A DNA stretch of 64,000 bases from Pseudomonadota bacterium (GCA_021792365.1 JAJYUT010000002.1:640313-704312); one strand, 5' to 3'. Positions 25,125 to 34,082 are shown, counted from the stretch's first letter. The notes: generated from the letters alone by a model not told the origin. Numbers and translations: made by a program.

Positions 25125-25601
25125 GTGATCCTTGCCGGTATCGATTCCCTGCGCGCCGCGCTGCCGCGTCACCAGCGGCTGCTCGGCCTCGATGTCGGCG
25201 AGAAGACCATCGGCCTCGCCCTCAGCGACCCGGCACTGCGCGTGGCCTCGCCGGTCGCCACTATCAGGCGCACCAAGTTCACCGCCGACGCCAATGCGCT
25301 GCTGAAGCTGGCAGCGGAGCGCCAGGTCGGCGGATTGGTGATCGGCCTGCCGCTCAACATGGACGGCAGCGAGGGGCCGCGCTGCCAGTCCACCCGACAA
25401 TTCGCCGTGAACCTCTTGAAACTGAAAGATTTGCCCATCCTGTTCTGGGACGAGCGGCTCTCCACCATGGCGGTGGAGCGTGCGATGATCGCCCACGACG
25501 TGACGCGCGCGAAGCGGGACAAGGTGATCGACCAGGCCGCCGCCGCCTTCATCCTGCAAGGCGCGCTGGACGCGATCTCACGCGCGCATCCGGCCCCTTG
25601 A
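25125..25601 (+). CDS. ruvX: Holliday-junction resolvase-like RuvX/YqgF
   Basis: A 158-aa RNase H-fold nuclease of the YqgF family, involved in 16S rRNA 5'-end maturation and possibly in recombination. The family motifs are intact: LGLDVGEKTIGLALSD with the first catalytic Asp, VIGLPLNMDGSEGPR, and the last Asp in DERLSTMAVERAM and DQAAAAFILQGAL. The start is a GTG just after the MFS stop. Confidence 0.92.
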   Translation: MILAGIDSLRAALPRHQRLLGLDVGEKTIGLALSDPALRVASPVATIRRTKFTADANALLKLAAERQVGGLVIGLPLNMDGSEGPRCQSTRQFAVNLLKLKDLPILFWDERLSTMAVERAMIAHDVTRAKRDKVIDQAAAAFILQGALDAISRAHPAP

Positions 25602-25618
25602 TTTTGGCCGGCCGCCCG

Positions 25619-25652
25619 TCGAGAGTGCGCGGGCTTTCCCGCACACTCTCGA
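25619..25652 (+). promoter_or_regulatory. Long hairpin adjoining the CoA-transferase ribosome-binding site
   Basis: TCGAGAGTGCGCGGG (25619-25633) pairs with CCCGCACACTCTCGA (25638-25652) at 14 of 15 positions around a four-base loop. The 3' arm runs into GAGGGG (25651-25656), the ribosome-binding site of the gene starting at 25663. There is no T-tract. It may terminate or attenuate ruvX read-through or mask translation; both are inferences. Confidence 0.55.
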
Positions 25653-25662
25653 GGGGCACCCC

Positions 25663-26880
25663 ATGTCGGGACCATTGTCCGGCATCCGCGTTTTCGACCT
25701 GAGCCGTATCCTGGCCGGCCCGACGGCCACGCAGATTCTCGGCGATCTCGGCGCCGACGTGATCAAGATCGAGCGTCCCGGCCAAGGCGACGATACGCGC
25801 AAATGGGGCCCGCCCTTCGTGAAGGACACGGCCGGCCACGATACCAGCGAGAGCGCCTATTACCTCTCGGTCAACCGCAACAAGCGCTCGGTCACGCTGG
25901 ACGTCGCACAGCCGGAGGGGCAGGAGATCGCGAAGCTGCTGATCGCGCGCTGCGATGTGTTCGTCGAGAATTTCAAGGTCGGCGACATGGCGCGCTACAA
26001 TCTCGCCTACGAGCAGATCAAGTACGACTTTCCGCGCCTCATCTATTGCTCGATTACCGGCTTCGGACAGACCGGACCCTATGCGCCGCGCGCCGGCTAC
26101 GACTTCCTGGCCCAAGGCATGGGCGGCATCATGTCGGTAACCGGCGATCCCTCGACCGCGCCGCAGAAGGTGGGCGTCGCGGTCACGGACATCATCTGCG
26201 GCATCTACTCCGTCGTCGGCATCCTGGCGGCGCTGCAGCACCGGCACCTGACCGGACGCGGGCAACTGGTCGACCTGGCGCTGCTCGACACGCAGGTGAG
26301 CTGGCTCGCGAATATCGGCCTGCAATACCTGACCTCCGGCCAGGTGCCGAAGCGCCTGGGCAACGAGCATCCCAGCATCGTGCCCTATTCGGTCGTGCCC
26401 TGCTCCGATGGCTTCTTCATCCTGGCGGTCGGCAACGACAGCCAGTTCGAGAAGTTCGCCAAGTTCGCCGGCAAGCCGGACTGGGCCGAGGACGACAAGT
26501 TCAAGACCAATCCCGCGCGCGTGCGCAACCGGGTGGAGCTCTATGGCCTGATCCACGAGGTCACGTCGCGGAAATCGCAGGCATACTGGATCGAGGGCCT
26601 GACCGAGCGCGGCGTGCCGTGCGGCCCGGTCAACAACGTCGACCAGGTGTTCCAGGACCCACAGGTACTGTTCCGCGGCATGAAGGTCTCGATGCCGCAT
26701 CCGCTCGCCGGCAAGGGCACGGTCGACCTGATCGGCAACCCGATCAAGCTGTCGGAGACGCCGGTCGATTATCATTTGCCGCCGCCGATCTGCGGGCAGC
26801 ATACCGAGCAAGTCCTGCGCGAGATGCTGCACCTGCGCGATGACGAGATCGCGTCGCTGCGCGCCAAGAAAGTGATCTGA
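25663..26880 (+). CDS. CaiB/BaiF-family CoA-transferase
   Basis: A 405-aa class III CoA-transferase moving CoA between carboxylic acids through an aspartyl-CoA thioester. It has the N-terminal GIRVFDLSRILAGPTATQILGDLGADVIKIE in pieces, VENFKVGDMARYNL, and Asp147 in GYDFLAQGMGGIM, which is the expected nucleophile. The acids are unknown. It is followed nine bases later by a diaminohexanoate-dehydrogenase-like gene, suggesting a linked catabolic step. Confidence 0.92.
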   Translation: MSGPLSGIRVFDLSRILAGPTATQILGDLGADVIKIERPGQGDDTRKWGPPFVKDTAGHDTSESAYYLSVNRNKRSVTLDVAQPEGQEIAKLLIARCDVFVENFKVGDMARYNLAYEQIKYDFPRLIYCSITGFGQTGPYAPRAGYDFLAQGMGGIMSVTGDPSTAPQKVGVAVTDIICGIYSVVGILAALQHRHLTGRGQLVDLALLDTQVSWLANIGLQYLTSGQVPKRLGNEHPSIVPYSVVPCSDGFFILAVGNDSQFEKFAKFAGKPDWAEDDKFKTNPARVRNRVELYGLIHEVTSRKSQAYWIEGLTERGVPCGPVNNVDQVFQDPQVLFRGMKVSMPHPLAGKGTVDLIGNPIKLSETPVDYHLPPPICGQHTEQVLREMLHLRDDEIASLRAKKVI

Positions 26881-26888
26881 GGCGCGTC

Positions 26889-27905
26889 TTGCCGGCGCCT
26901 TGCCCGTTCGGTTCGCATCGTGCCGCTGGCGCTCTGCCGCAATCGGCCGCGCATCTGGATGCGCGCTTGCCGATCCGCGGCAACGAGCTGCTGATTGCCG
27001 TCGAGTGCCTGCATCTCGATTCCTCCTCGATGCGGCAGATCGCGGAGAGCTGCGGCCACGACCAGGAGCGCATGCGCGCACAGATCGGCGAGATCGTGCG
27101 CACGCGCGGCAAGATGCACAATCCGGTGACGGGCTCCGGCGGCGTTCTGGTCGGGCGCGTCGCTGAGATCGGGCCGGACTTCCCGGCGCACGATATCGCG
27201 GTGGGCGATGCGATCTGCACACTGGTCTCATTGACCCTGACCCCGTTGCATCTGGACAGGATCGGCGCCATCGACGAGGTGGCCGCGCGGGTCGCGGTCG
27301 CAGGCCACGCGATCCTGTTCGCGAGCGGCCTCTGCACCCGCCTGCCGAGTGACATTCCGCAGCATGCAGCGATGGCCCTGTGCGACGTCGCCGGCGCGCC
27401 GGGCCACGCGGCGAAGCTGGCGACGCCGGGTCAGGCCGTTTGCGTGCTGGGATGCGGCCGCGCCGGCTTGTTGTCGCTGTGTGCGGCGCGCCAGGCGATG
27501 GGCCGGGACGGATTTCTGATCGGCCTTGATGCGAGTAAGAGCGCGCTCGATCGCGCACGGTCGCTGCACGTTGCCGACATGCTGCTGGACGTGGATTTGC
27601 GCGACCCGCTCGCCACCCATCGTGCGGTGTCCGCCGTGACCGGCGGCCGGCTGTCCGATCTGACCATCGTCACGACCAACGTTTCGGGCTGCGAAGGCGG
27701 TGCGATCCTGGCCACCCGGCCGAAGGGCCGCGTCCTGTTCTTCAGCATGGCCACCTCGTTCACGGCCGCCGCGCTGACGGCGGAGGGCGTCGGACGCGAC
27801 GTCGAGATGATCATCGGCAACGGCTACACCGAGGGCTGGATCGACGCCGCCTTTTCGCTCTACAGATCCAACCCGGCCCTCGCCGCCGCGTTCGACGCGC
27901 TCTAG
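26889..27905 (+). CDS. L-erythro-3,5-diaminohexanoate dehydrogenase-like protein
   Basis: A 338-aa medium-chain dehydrogenase resembling Kdd of the lysine fermentation pathway: HNPVTGSGGVLVGRV, GDAICTLVSLTLTPLHLDRI, HAILFASGL and AMALCDVAGAPGHAAKL are family blocks. The nucleotide-binding segment reads VCVLGCGRAGLLSL. Kdd oxidises 3,5-diaminohexanoate to 5-amino-3-oxohexanoate, which then enters CoA chemistry. The start is a TTG close to the preceding stop. No lysine aminomutase gene is in the window, so a different amino acid substrate is possible. Its stop overlaps the stop of the convergent LysE remnant. Confidence 0.7.
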   Translation: MPAPCPFGSHRAAGALPQSAAHLDARLPIRGNELLIAVECLHLDSSSMRQIAESCGHDQERMRAQIGEIVRTRGKMHNPVTGSGGVLVGRVAEIGPDFPAHDIAVGDAICTLVSLTLTPLHLDRIGAIDEVAARVAVAGHAILFASGLCTRLPSDIPQHAAMALCDVAGAPGHAAKLATPGQAVCVLGCGRAGLLSLCAARQAMGRDGFLIGLDASKSALDRARSLHVADMLLDVDLRDPLATHRAVSAVTGGRLSDLTIVTTNVSGCEGGAILATRPKGRVLFFSMATSFTAAALTAEGVGRDVEMIIGNGYTEGWIDAAFSLYRSNPALAAAFDAL

Positions 27906-28512
27906 CGTTCGGCAAAGGCGAGCTTGGCGCCGAGCGCGGCGAAGGCGGCCGCGAAGGTCCGGCGCATCCAGGTGAGCACGCGCGGCCGCGAGATGATCTG
28001 GTCGCGGACCGAAGCGGCGAACAGGCCGTAGATGACGAAGACCACCAGCGTCATCAGCATGAAAACCCCGCTCAGCTCAAGCATGCGCGCGAGCGGCTGG
28101 GCCTCCTCGGTGCTGACGAACTGCGGCAGGAACGCGAAGAAGAAGATCGACAGCTTGGGATTGAGGATGTTGATCAGGATGCGGAGACGATCACCTGAGT
28201 CGCCGATTTCGCATCCACCTCGCTGTCGACGCGCAACGCGCCGCGTTCTCTGAGCGCGTTCCACGCCATGTAGATCAGGTAGGCGACGCCGAGATACTTG
28301 AGCGTCTGGAAGGCGAGCGCGCTGGTGTGCAGGAGAGCCGCGAGCCCCATGATCGCCGCCGCCATGTGCGGCACGATGCCGAGCGTGCAGCCGATCGCGG
28401 CGATCATGCTGGCGCGCGAACCGCGGGTCAAACCAGCGGCCAGCGTATAGAGCACGCCCGTACCTGGTGAGGCGACGATGATCAGCGACGTGACCAGGAA
28501 CTCTATGCTCAT
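27902..28512 (-). pseudogene. LysE/RhtB exporter with a single-base frameshift
   Basis: The first half (MSIEFLVTSLIIVASPGTG, then LKYLGVAYLIYMAWNALRERG) ends in a new stop soon after VIVS. The second half resumes in another frame with ILINILNPKLSIFFFAFLPQ and runs to a stop at 27902. Family members read VSGILINILNPKLS here, so one G is missing from TCCGGCATC near base 28182. Everything else in the ~200-aa amino-acid exporter is intact, which points to a recent mutation or a sequencing error. Confidence 0.85.
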
Positions 28513-28567
28513 CTGAGCCCTCCGCATATGCCGAGACATCGGAGCTTAGCCTTCAGCCTCGAGCTGT

Positions 28568-29215
28568 CTAGAGCCCCTTCTCCACCATCGCGATCACGCG
28601 TTCGCCGATCGCATGGATGTCGCCGCGCGACACCGTGTGCAATGGCCCGTCGATCACCAGCATGGCGAAGCCGTGCACGGCGGACCAGGCCAGGAATTCC
28701 GCCCCGGGCCTGCGCTCCGCCGGGAGCGATCCAGCCTGCGCCATCTGATCCAGGGCCGCGCTCAACAGCTCGAAAGGACCGAGGCCGCTGTCGCCGGCGC
28801 GCGCCGGATCGCCGGTGAAGCCGCGGAACTCCGGCGTTGCGAATGCGGTCCGGAACAAACCCGTCTCCGTCAATGCGAACCGCAGGTAGCCGGCGCCCAC
28901 CGCCCTCAGATTGGCGCGCGCGCCCGCTTCGCCGGACTTGCCGCGGCCCACCAGGGCGATCTCCGCCTCCATCGTTTTGGCCAACTCTGATAGGGCGGCG
29001 GAGCGCACCGCTTCCAGCAGGTCCTGGCGGCTGGCGAAATGGCGATAGGCGGCGTTGGGCACGACGCCCGCGCGCCGCGTCGCCTCCCGAAGCACGACCG
29101 CATCCGGCCCGCCCGCCCTGGCCAATGCGATGCCGGCCTCCAGCAGGGCCCGCCTCAAATCTCCATGCCGATAGGTCGTGCGTGCCGGCGCCTTCGATCT
29201 CAGCTTTCTTGTCAT
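28568..29215 (-). CDS. TetR/AcrR-family regulator with WHG-type C-terminal domain
   Basis: A 215-aa regulator. The helix-turn-helix lies around residues 37-63 (VVLREATRRAGVVPNAAYRHFASRQ in parts) after the Arg/Lys-rich start MTRKLRSKAPARTTYRHGDL. The C-terminal half contains the WSAVHG block of the TetR WHG subgroup. It faces the GST gene across 137 bases that carry several repeated or palindromic sequences, so it may control that GST. Confidence 0.87.
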   Translation of the reverse strand: MTRKLRSKAPARTTYRHGDLRRALLEAGIALARAGGPDAVVLREATRRAGVVPNAAYRHFASRQDLLEAVRSAALSELAKTMEAEIALVGRGKSGEAGARANLRAVGAGYLRFALTETGLFRTAFATPEFRGFTGDPARAGDSGLGPFELLSAALDQMAQAGSLPAERRPGAEFLAWSAVHGFAMLVIDGPLHTVSRGDIHAIGERVIAMVEKGL

Positions 29216-29231
29216 ACCCGACCCGAGCGCA

Positions 29232-29281
29232 ATGTGGACAGCGTCCAGTTTCTCTGCTAGCGTATGTGGACGGTGTATACA
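29232..29281. promoter_or_regulatory. Repeats in the tetR-GST divergent promoter
   Basis: ATGTGGAC occurs directly repeated at 29232-29239 and 29264-29271, 32 bases apart (about three helical turns). GGACAGCGTCC is a short palindrome inside the first copy, and TGTATACA (29274-29281) is a perfect palindrome just past the second. These are candidate operator elements for the TetR protein; assignment is by position only. Confidence 0.4.
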
Positions 29282-29352
29282 TCGTATCAGCTGCCCCGCG
29301 CCCAGTCATTAGCGGCGAAAATTATGTACTCACGCCTCGGTGGGAGGAGAAC

Positions 29353-29982
29353 ATGATGAAACTCTACGGTTTCGGCCCCACGCGCTCCCTGCGCGCGCTC
29401 TGGGGTCTCAAGGAATTGGGCCTGGAGTGCGAGTTCGTGCCGGTCAATCTGCCGGCCGGCGAGCACCGTCGAGAGGATTTCCTCGCGCTCAATCCCGCAG
29501 GGAAAGTGCCGGTACTGGTCGATGGCGACCTTGTGATACCCGAATCGGCGGCGATCGTTCTGTATCTGGCGGAGAAGTATCCCGAGAAGGGCTTGATGCC
29601 CGCCAGCTTGGCGCAGCGGGCGCAAATATATCGCTGGATCATGTTCGCCGTGACTGAGCTCGAGCAGCCGCTGTGGCGGATCACAAAGCACACCTTTCTT
29701 CTTCCCGAGCACAAGCGGATAGCGCAGGATATCGATCTTGCCCGCGAAGAATTCACCGCCATGGCGTCCGTGCTCGAATGCCATATGGAGGGAAGACAAT
29801 TCGTCGTGGGCGATCGCGTCACCGTGGCCGATTGCGTAACCGCCTACCTGATGGATTGGGCGAACGAGCAGCACCTGCTCGAGAGCCTTCCGAATCTCGC
29901 AGCCTATCTGCGGCGGATGTATGCGCGGCCCACGGCACCTCAGCGGATCGCTGAGGCATTCGCCAGCATTCGAGCGGCGTGA
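29353..29982 (+). CDS. Glutathione S-transferase family protein
   Basis: A 209-aa cytosolic GST. The thioredoxin-like N-terminal domain is clear (MKLYGFGPTRSLRALWGLKE, NPAGKVPVLVDGD and the gamma-glutamyl contact IPESAAIVLYLAEKYP), followed by an all-helical domain (GDRVTVADCVTAYLMDWA with the N-capping Asp). GGGAGGAG precedes the first of two adjacent ATGs. Class and substrate are unknown. A divergent TetR gene may regulate it. Confidence 0.88.
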   Translation: MMKLYGFGPTRSLRALWGLKELGLECEFVPVNLPAGEHRREDFLALNPAGKVPVLVDGDLVIPESAAIVLYLAEKYPEKGLMPASLAQRAQIYRWIMFAVTELEQPLWRITKHTFLLPEHKRIAQDIDLAREEFTAMASVLECHMEGRQFVVGDRVTVADCVTAYLMDWANEQHLLESLPNLAAYLRRMYARPTAPQRIAEAFASIRAA

Positions 29983-30069
29983 GGCGGCGCGGGGCGTTCC
30001 GCCCAAGCCGGCAGGCCGGCTATGCACACCCTTGTTTCGAACACATAACGACGATGCGGAGAGAACATC

Positions 30070-30480
30070 ATGAAGGTACAGCCTTATTTGTTCTTCGATG
30101 GAAAGTGCGAGGAAGCGCTGGAGTTCTACAAGCGCGCGCTGGGCGCGAAGGTGACCGCGCTGATGCGCTTCAGCGAAGGGCCTGACCAGGCGATGGTCAA
30201 GCCGGAGAACAAGAACAAAGTCATGCATTCGGAATTCCAGGTCGGCGAGGCCGTGATCATGGCGTCCGACGGCTATTGCAATGGCGCACCGAGCTTCCAG
30301 GGATTTTCGCTGACCATCACCGTTCCGAACGATGCCGAGGCCAAGCGTGTCTTCGACACCATTTCGGCCGGCGGCGAAGTCAAGATGCCGCTCGAGAAGA
30401 CCTTTTTCGCATCCAGCTTCGGTATGGCCGAGGACAAATACGGTGTGGGCTGGATGGTGATCACCGACGGTCCGCAATAG
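30070..30480 (+). CDS. VOC-family (PhnB-like) protein
   Basis: A 136-aa vicinal-oxygen-chelate fold protein of the PhnB/YjdN group. It has the typical N terminus VQPYLFFDGKCEEALEFYKRALGA and the C-terminal SSFGMAEDKYGVGWMV. Many PhnB-like proteins have lost the metal site, and no specific reaction is known. The ribosome-binding site GGAGA is eight bases before the ATG. Confidence 0.88.
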   Translation: MKVQPYLFFDGKCEEALEFYKRALGAKVTALMRFSEGPDQAMVKPENKNKVMHSEFQVGEAVIMASDGYCNGAPSFQGFSLTITVPNDAEAKRVFDTISAGGEVKMPLEKTFFASSFGMAEDKYGVGWMVITDGPQ

Positions 30481-30555
30481 GAGCAATCTAACCAACCGGT
30501 CAGCATTTCCGGCCTCGAGCGCGCCGCCGTTTCTCAGCCACGCGAATCGATTGAC

Positions 30556-30587
30556 CGGGGGCGCCTCGTGGATATGATGCGCCCCCG
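30556..30587 (+). promoter_or_regulatory. Hairpin and minileader at the pyrB start
   Basis: CGGGGGCGC (30556-30564) pairs perfectly with GCGCCCCCG (30579-30587), and the 3' arm ends at the base before the pyrB ATG. A tiny frame, ATG ATG CGC CCC CGA TGA (30574-30591), lies across the arm and its stop overlaps the pyrB start. No separate ribosome-binding site is visible, so translation of pyrB may depend on this structure. Translational control is inferred. Confidence 0.5.
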
Positions 30588-31550
30588 ATGATCGGGTCGC
30601 CCAGCGCCGCCAACGCGTTCTTTCCACACCGGCATCTGCTCGGGATCGAGGCGCTTTCGGCGGCTGAAATCGAGCGTTTGCTCGATTTGGCCGACAGCTA
30701 CGCCAACCTGCCCAAGGATGACGAGCGCGCGCGCAAGCTGCTGCGCGGCCGCACCGTCATGAACCTGTTCTTCGAGACCTCCACTCGCACCAGCACCTCC
30801 TTCGAATTGGCCGCCAAGCGCCTGGGCGCGGATGTCATCGCCATGTCGGTCGGCACCTCCTCCATCAAGAAGGGGGAGACCCTGCTCGACACCGCCATGA
30901 CGCTGAACGCCATGAAGCCGGACGTGATGGTGGTGCGGCACAACGAATCCGGGGCGGTCAACCTGCTGTCGCAGAAGGTGGACGGGTCCGTCATCAATGC
31001 CGGGGACGGGCGGCACGAGCATCCGACCCAGGCGCTGCTCGATGCGCTCACCATCCGCCGGCGGCTCGGCAAGCTGAGCGGGCTGCTGGTCGCGATCTGC
31101 GGCGATATCCTGCACAGCCGCGTGGCGCGCTCCAACATCCACCTGCTCACCAAGATGGGCGCGCGCGTGCGGGTGATCGCGCCCTTGACCCTGTTGCCCA
31201 GCAACATCGACCGCATGGGGGTCGAGGTCTTCACCGACATGAAGAAGGGGCTGAAAGACGTCGACATCGTCATGATGCTGCGCCTGCAGCTTGAGCGGAT
31301 GCAGGGCGCCTATGTGCCTTCGACCCGCGAATATTTCCGCTTCTACGGCCTCGACTACGCCAAGCTGGCGCTCGCCAAGCCGGATGCCCTCATCATGCAT
31401 CCCGGCCCGATGAACCGCGGTGTCGAGATCGATTCGGAGGTCGCCGACGACATCAACCGCTCGGTGATCCGCGAGCAGGTGGAAATGGGCGTCGCCGTGC
31501 GCATGGCGTGCCTCGATGCGCTCACCCGCAATTTGACGGGGAACCAATGA
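30588..31550 (+). CDS. pyrB: Aspartate carbamoyltransferase catalytic chain
   Basis: Catalyses carbamoyl aspartate formation in pyrimidine synthesis; 320 aa. The carbamoyl-phosphate site [20 protein letters not shown] is intact, as are [10 protein letters not shown] and [12 protein letters not shown]. It forms an overlapping operon with pyrC and plsY: its TGA overlaps the pyrC ATG. In several bacteria ATCase of this class is assembled with an inactive dihydroorotase, and the adjacent PyrC lacks catalytic ligands. Confidence 0.96.
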   Translation: MIGSPSAANAFFPHRHLLGIEALSAAEIERLLDLADSYANLPKDDERARKLLRGRTVMNLFFETSTRTSTSFELAAKRLGADVIAMSVGTSSIKKGETLLDTAMTLNAMKPDVMVVRHNESGAVNLLSQKVDGSVINAGDGRHEHPTQALLDALTIRRRLGKLSGLLVAICGDILHSRVARSNIHLLTKMGARVRVIAPLTLLPSNIDRMGVEVFTDMKKGLKDVDIVMMLRLQLERMQGAYVPSTREYFRFYGLDYAKLALAKPDALIMHPGPMNRGVEIDSEVADDINRSVIREQVEMGVAVRMACLDALTRNLTGNQ

Positions 31551-32902
31551 CGCCCCCGCCCCTGCCGCCCCACCAGACGCCCAGGCCGCCGAAGAAGCAG
31601 GACCGGCCTCTCGCCCTCCTCAACGCGCGGCTGGTCGATCCCGCCAGCAATCGCGATGAGACCGGCGGCATCCTGGTGGAAAATGGCGTGATCGTCGCGA
31701 TGGGCGCGCAGGTGACGCGCGCTAATGTCTCGCAGGATGCGGAGGTCCAGGATTGTCTCGGCCGCGTGCTGGCGCCCGGCTTGATCGACATGCGCGTGCA
31801 ATTGCGCGAGCCGGGCGAGGAGCATAAGGAAACGATCGAGACCGGCAGCCTTGCCGCTGCCGCGGGCGGCGTCACCTCCATGGTGTGCCTGCCCAATACC
31901 GATCCGGTGCTCGACGACGTGGCGGGCATCGAGTTCATCGCGCGCCGCGCGCGCGAGGTGCGGCGCGTGAAGATCTATTGCTACGGCGCGCTGACCCAGG
32001 GCCTGGAAGGCAAGGACCTGGTGGAGATGGGGCTGCTGGCGGATAGCGGCGCGCTCGGCTTCACCGACGGCCTCAATGCTGTGCGCGACGTCCAGGTGAT
32101 GCGCCGCGCCCTCACCTATGCGCGCAGCTTCGATGCGCTGGTGATCCAGCATCCGGAGGAGTCGGGCCTGGCCGCCGGGGGCGCGATGAACAATGGCGAG
32201 CTGTCGACGCGCCTCGGCATTCCGGGCATACCCGCCTATGCCGAGGTCATGATGATCGAGCGCGACCTGCACCTGGTGCGCGCCTCGGGCGCGCGCTATC
32301 ACGTCGCCCACGTTTCGACCGGAGCCGCGGTCGAGGCGATTCGCAAGGCCAAGCAGGAAGGTCTGCGCGTGACCTGCGATACCGCCCCGCCTTACTTCTC
32401 GCTCAATGAAAACGAGATCGGCGATTATCGCACTTTCGCCAAGCTGTCGCCGCCTTTGCGCGGCGAAGCGGATCGGCGCGCGATTGCCGCCGGCCTGGCC
32501 GACGGCGTGATCGATTGCATCGCCAGCGATCACGCACCGCACGACGTGGAAAGCAAGCGCGTGCCGTTCGCTCAGGCGGAAGCCGGCGTGATCGGCCTGG
32601 AGACCTTGCTTCCGATCGTACTCGAGCCCTACCACAAAGGCGCCATGAGCCTGCTGGCGACGCTGCGCTGCATCACCAGCCGGCCGGCGGATGTTCTCGG
32701 CCTGCCGCAAGGCCGGCTCGCGAAGGGCGTGCCGGCGGACATGGTGCTGCTGGACATCGACCGGGCCTATCGCATCGACGTCTCGAAGTTCCGCAGCAAG
32801 TCGAAGAACTCGCCTTATGACGGCCGCCCGGTCCAGGGCCTCGTGCTCAGGACCTTCGTCGACGGCAGGACGGTCTTCGCGCTCGAAGGCGAGCGGGCAT
32901 GA
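31547..32902 (+). CDS. pyrC: Dihydroorotase-like protein without metal ligands (PyrC/PyrX type)
   Basis: A 451-aa amidohydrolase-fold protein directly after pyrB (4-base overlap). Overall it is dihydroorotase ([37 protein letters not shown]), but the HxH metal motif reads [10 protein letters not shown], with Arg83 and Gln85 in place of both His. The PHH segment of active enzymes reads APPYF, while the later His (AHVST) and Asp (ASDHAP) remain. It is therefore probably a non-catalytic ATCase partner, as described for the PyrC' of Pseudomonas; a functional dihydroorotase should lie elsewhere. A Pro-rich N terminus (about residues 2-20) is unusual. Confidence 0.9.
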   Translation: MTPPPLPPHQTPRPPKKQDRPLALLNARLVDPASNRDETGGILVENGVIVAMGAQVTRANVSQDAEVQDCLGRVLAPGLIDMRVQLREPGEEHKETIETGSLAAAAGGVTSMVCLPNTDPVLDDVAGIEFIARRAREVRRVKIYCYGALTQGLEGKDLVEMGLLADSGALGFTDGLNAVRDVQVMRRALTYARSFDALVIQHPEESGLAAGGAMNNGELSTRLGIPGIPAYAEVMMIERDLHLVRASGARYHVAHVSTGAAVEAIRKAKQEGLRVTCDTAPPYFSLNENEIGDYRTFAKLSPPLRGEADRRAIAAGLADGVIDCIASDHAPHDVESKRVPFAQAEAGVIGLETLLPIVLEPYHKGAMSLLATLRCITSRPADVLGLPQGRLAKGVPADMVLLDIDRAYRIDVSKFRSKSKNSPYDGRPVQGLVLRTFVDGRTVFALEGERA

Positions 32903-33507
32903 CGTTTGGGCTTCCGGAGATTGCGGCCGCCGTTCTCGGCTATCTGCTGGGCTCGATCCCATTCGGGCTTGTGCTGACGAAGATCGCGGGGCTCGGCGAC
33001 ATCCGATCGATCGGCTCCGGCAATATCGGCGCCACCAATGTGCTGCGCACCGGGCGCAAGGATTTGGCGCTCGCCACCTTGCTGCTGGACGGCGGCAAGG
33101 GCGCGATCGCCGTGCTGCTCGCGCGCCTGGTGAGCGAGGACCTGACTGTCATCGCCGGCGGCGCGGCGATCCTCGGCCACCTCTTCCCGGTGTGGCTGAA
33201 GTTCAAGGGCGGCAAGGGCGTCGCCACCACGCTCGGCACGCTCATCGCGGCCAATTGGATGGTCGGCATCGGCGCGTGCGTAATGTGGCTCGCGGCCGCG
33301 GCGTTGTTCCGCTATTCGTCGCTCTCCGCCTTGATCGCCGTTGCGGCGGCACCGTTCCTGGCGCTCTGGCTGGGCACCCTGCCGCAGGCCTGGCTCGCGG
33401 GATTCGCGGCGGTGCTGGTGTGGATCCGGCATCACGAGAACATCCGCCGCCTGCTCAAAGGCGAAGAGCCGAAGATCGGCAGGAAGAAGGAAGCACCGCA
33501 AAGCTGA
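32899..33507 (+). CDS. plsY: Glycerol-3-phosphate acyltransferase PlsY
   Basis: Integral membrane acyltransferase that uses acyl phosphate to acylate glycerol-3-phosphate, first step of phospholipid synthesis; 202 aa. The three family motifs are present: GSIPFG, GSGNIGATNVLR and FKGGKGVATTLG, plus HHENIRRLLKGEE near the end. It overlaps pyrC by four bases (ATGA), the usual neighbourhood in this class. Confidence 0.95.
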   Translation: MTFGLPEIAAAVLGYLLGSIPFGLVLTKIAGLGDIRSIGSGNIGATNVLRTGRKDLALATLLLDGGKGAIAVLLARLVSEDLTVIAGGAAILGHLFPVWLKFKGGKGVATTLGTLIAANWMVGIGACVMWLAAAALFRYSSLSALIAVAAAPFLALWLGTLPQAWLAGFAAVLVWIRHHENIRRLLKGEEPKIGRKKEAPQS

Positions 33508-33655
33508 GCGGCGCCGCTCCGTGTCCAATTTGCGTCACGGGTTCCCGCGTTTTGATCGTTGACTTTGACGGAAGCCCCACAGATATTGCGCGCCTCCATG
33601 AGGGAGCGCGGCTCTTATGGCGCATTCTATATCTATGCACCCCAAGGAGGAACTG

Positions 33656-34033
33656 ATGCCACAATCGATCATGGATCAGGTTGCGGCCGCCAAGGCGGTC
33701 GTCCCGGCTATCTCGCCGCAAGAGGCCAAGCAGTTGCAGGACAGCGGCGCGCTCATCGTGGATGTGCGCGACGCGCCGGAACTGCAGGCGAGCGGCAAGG
33801 TGAAGGGCGCGCTGAACGTCTCGCGCGGCATGCTGGAGTTCAAGGCGGATCCGAAGTCGCCCTATCACGACAAGGCGTTCGATCCGGGCAAGACCGTGAT
33901 CCTCTATTGCGCGTCCGGCGGGCGTTCCGCGCTGAGCGGCAAGGCGCTCAAGGATCTCGGCTTCCAGGATGTGCGCAACCTCGGGGCCTTCAAGGATTGG
34001 GCCGAAAGCGGCGGCGCGGTCGAGAAGATCTAG
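33656..34033 (+). CDS. Rhodanese-domain protein
   Basis: A 125-aa single-domain sulphurtransferase. The active loop is CASGGRS with nucleophile Cys85; the DVRDAPEL and GALNVSRGMLEF blocks also belong to the domain. No signal peptide from the chosen ATG (33656), which follows AAGGAGG by five bases; an upstream in-frame ATG at 33617 lacks such a site. Sulphur acceptor unknown. It lies between plsY and dprA on the same strand with its own promoter space. Confidence 0.9.
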   Translation: MPQSIMDQVAAAKAVVPAISPQEAKQLQDSGALIVDVRDAPELQASGKVKGALNVSRGMLEFKADPKSPYHDKAFDPGKTVILYCASGGRSALSGKALKDLGFQDVRNLGAFKDWAESGGAVEKI

Positions 34034-34082
34034 CGCTTTCCGGTTGGTTGCATTTCCGCAGTCGCTTCTCTAGCGTCGCGGG

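Noticed and set aside
33508-33655. Regulatory or coding content between plsY and the rhodanese gene
   Set aside because: AGCGGCGCCGCT is a short palindrome without T-tract; no open frame with coding character.
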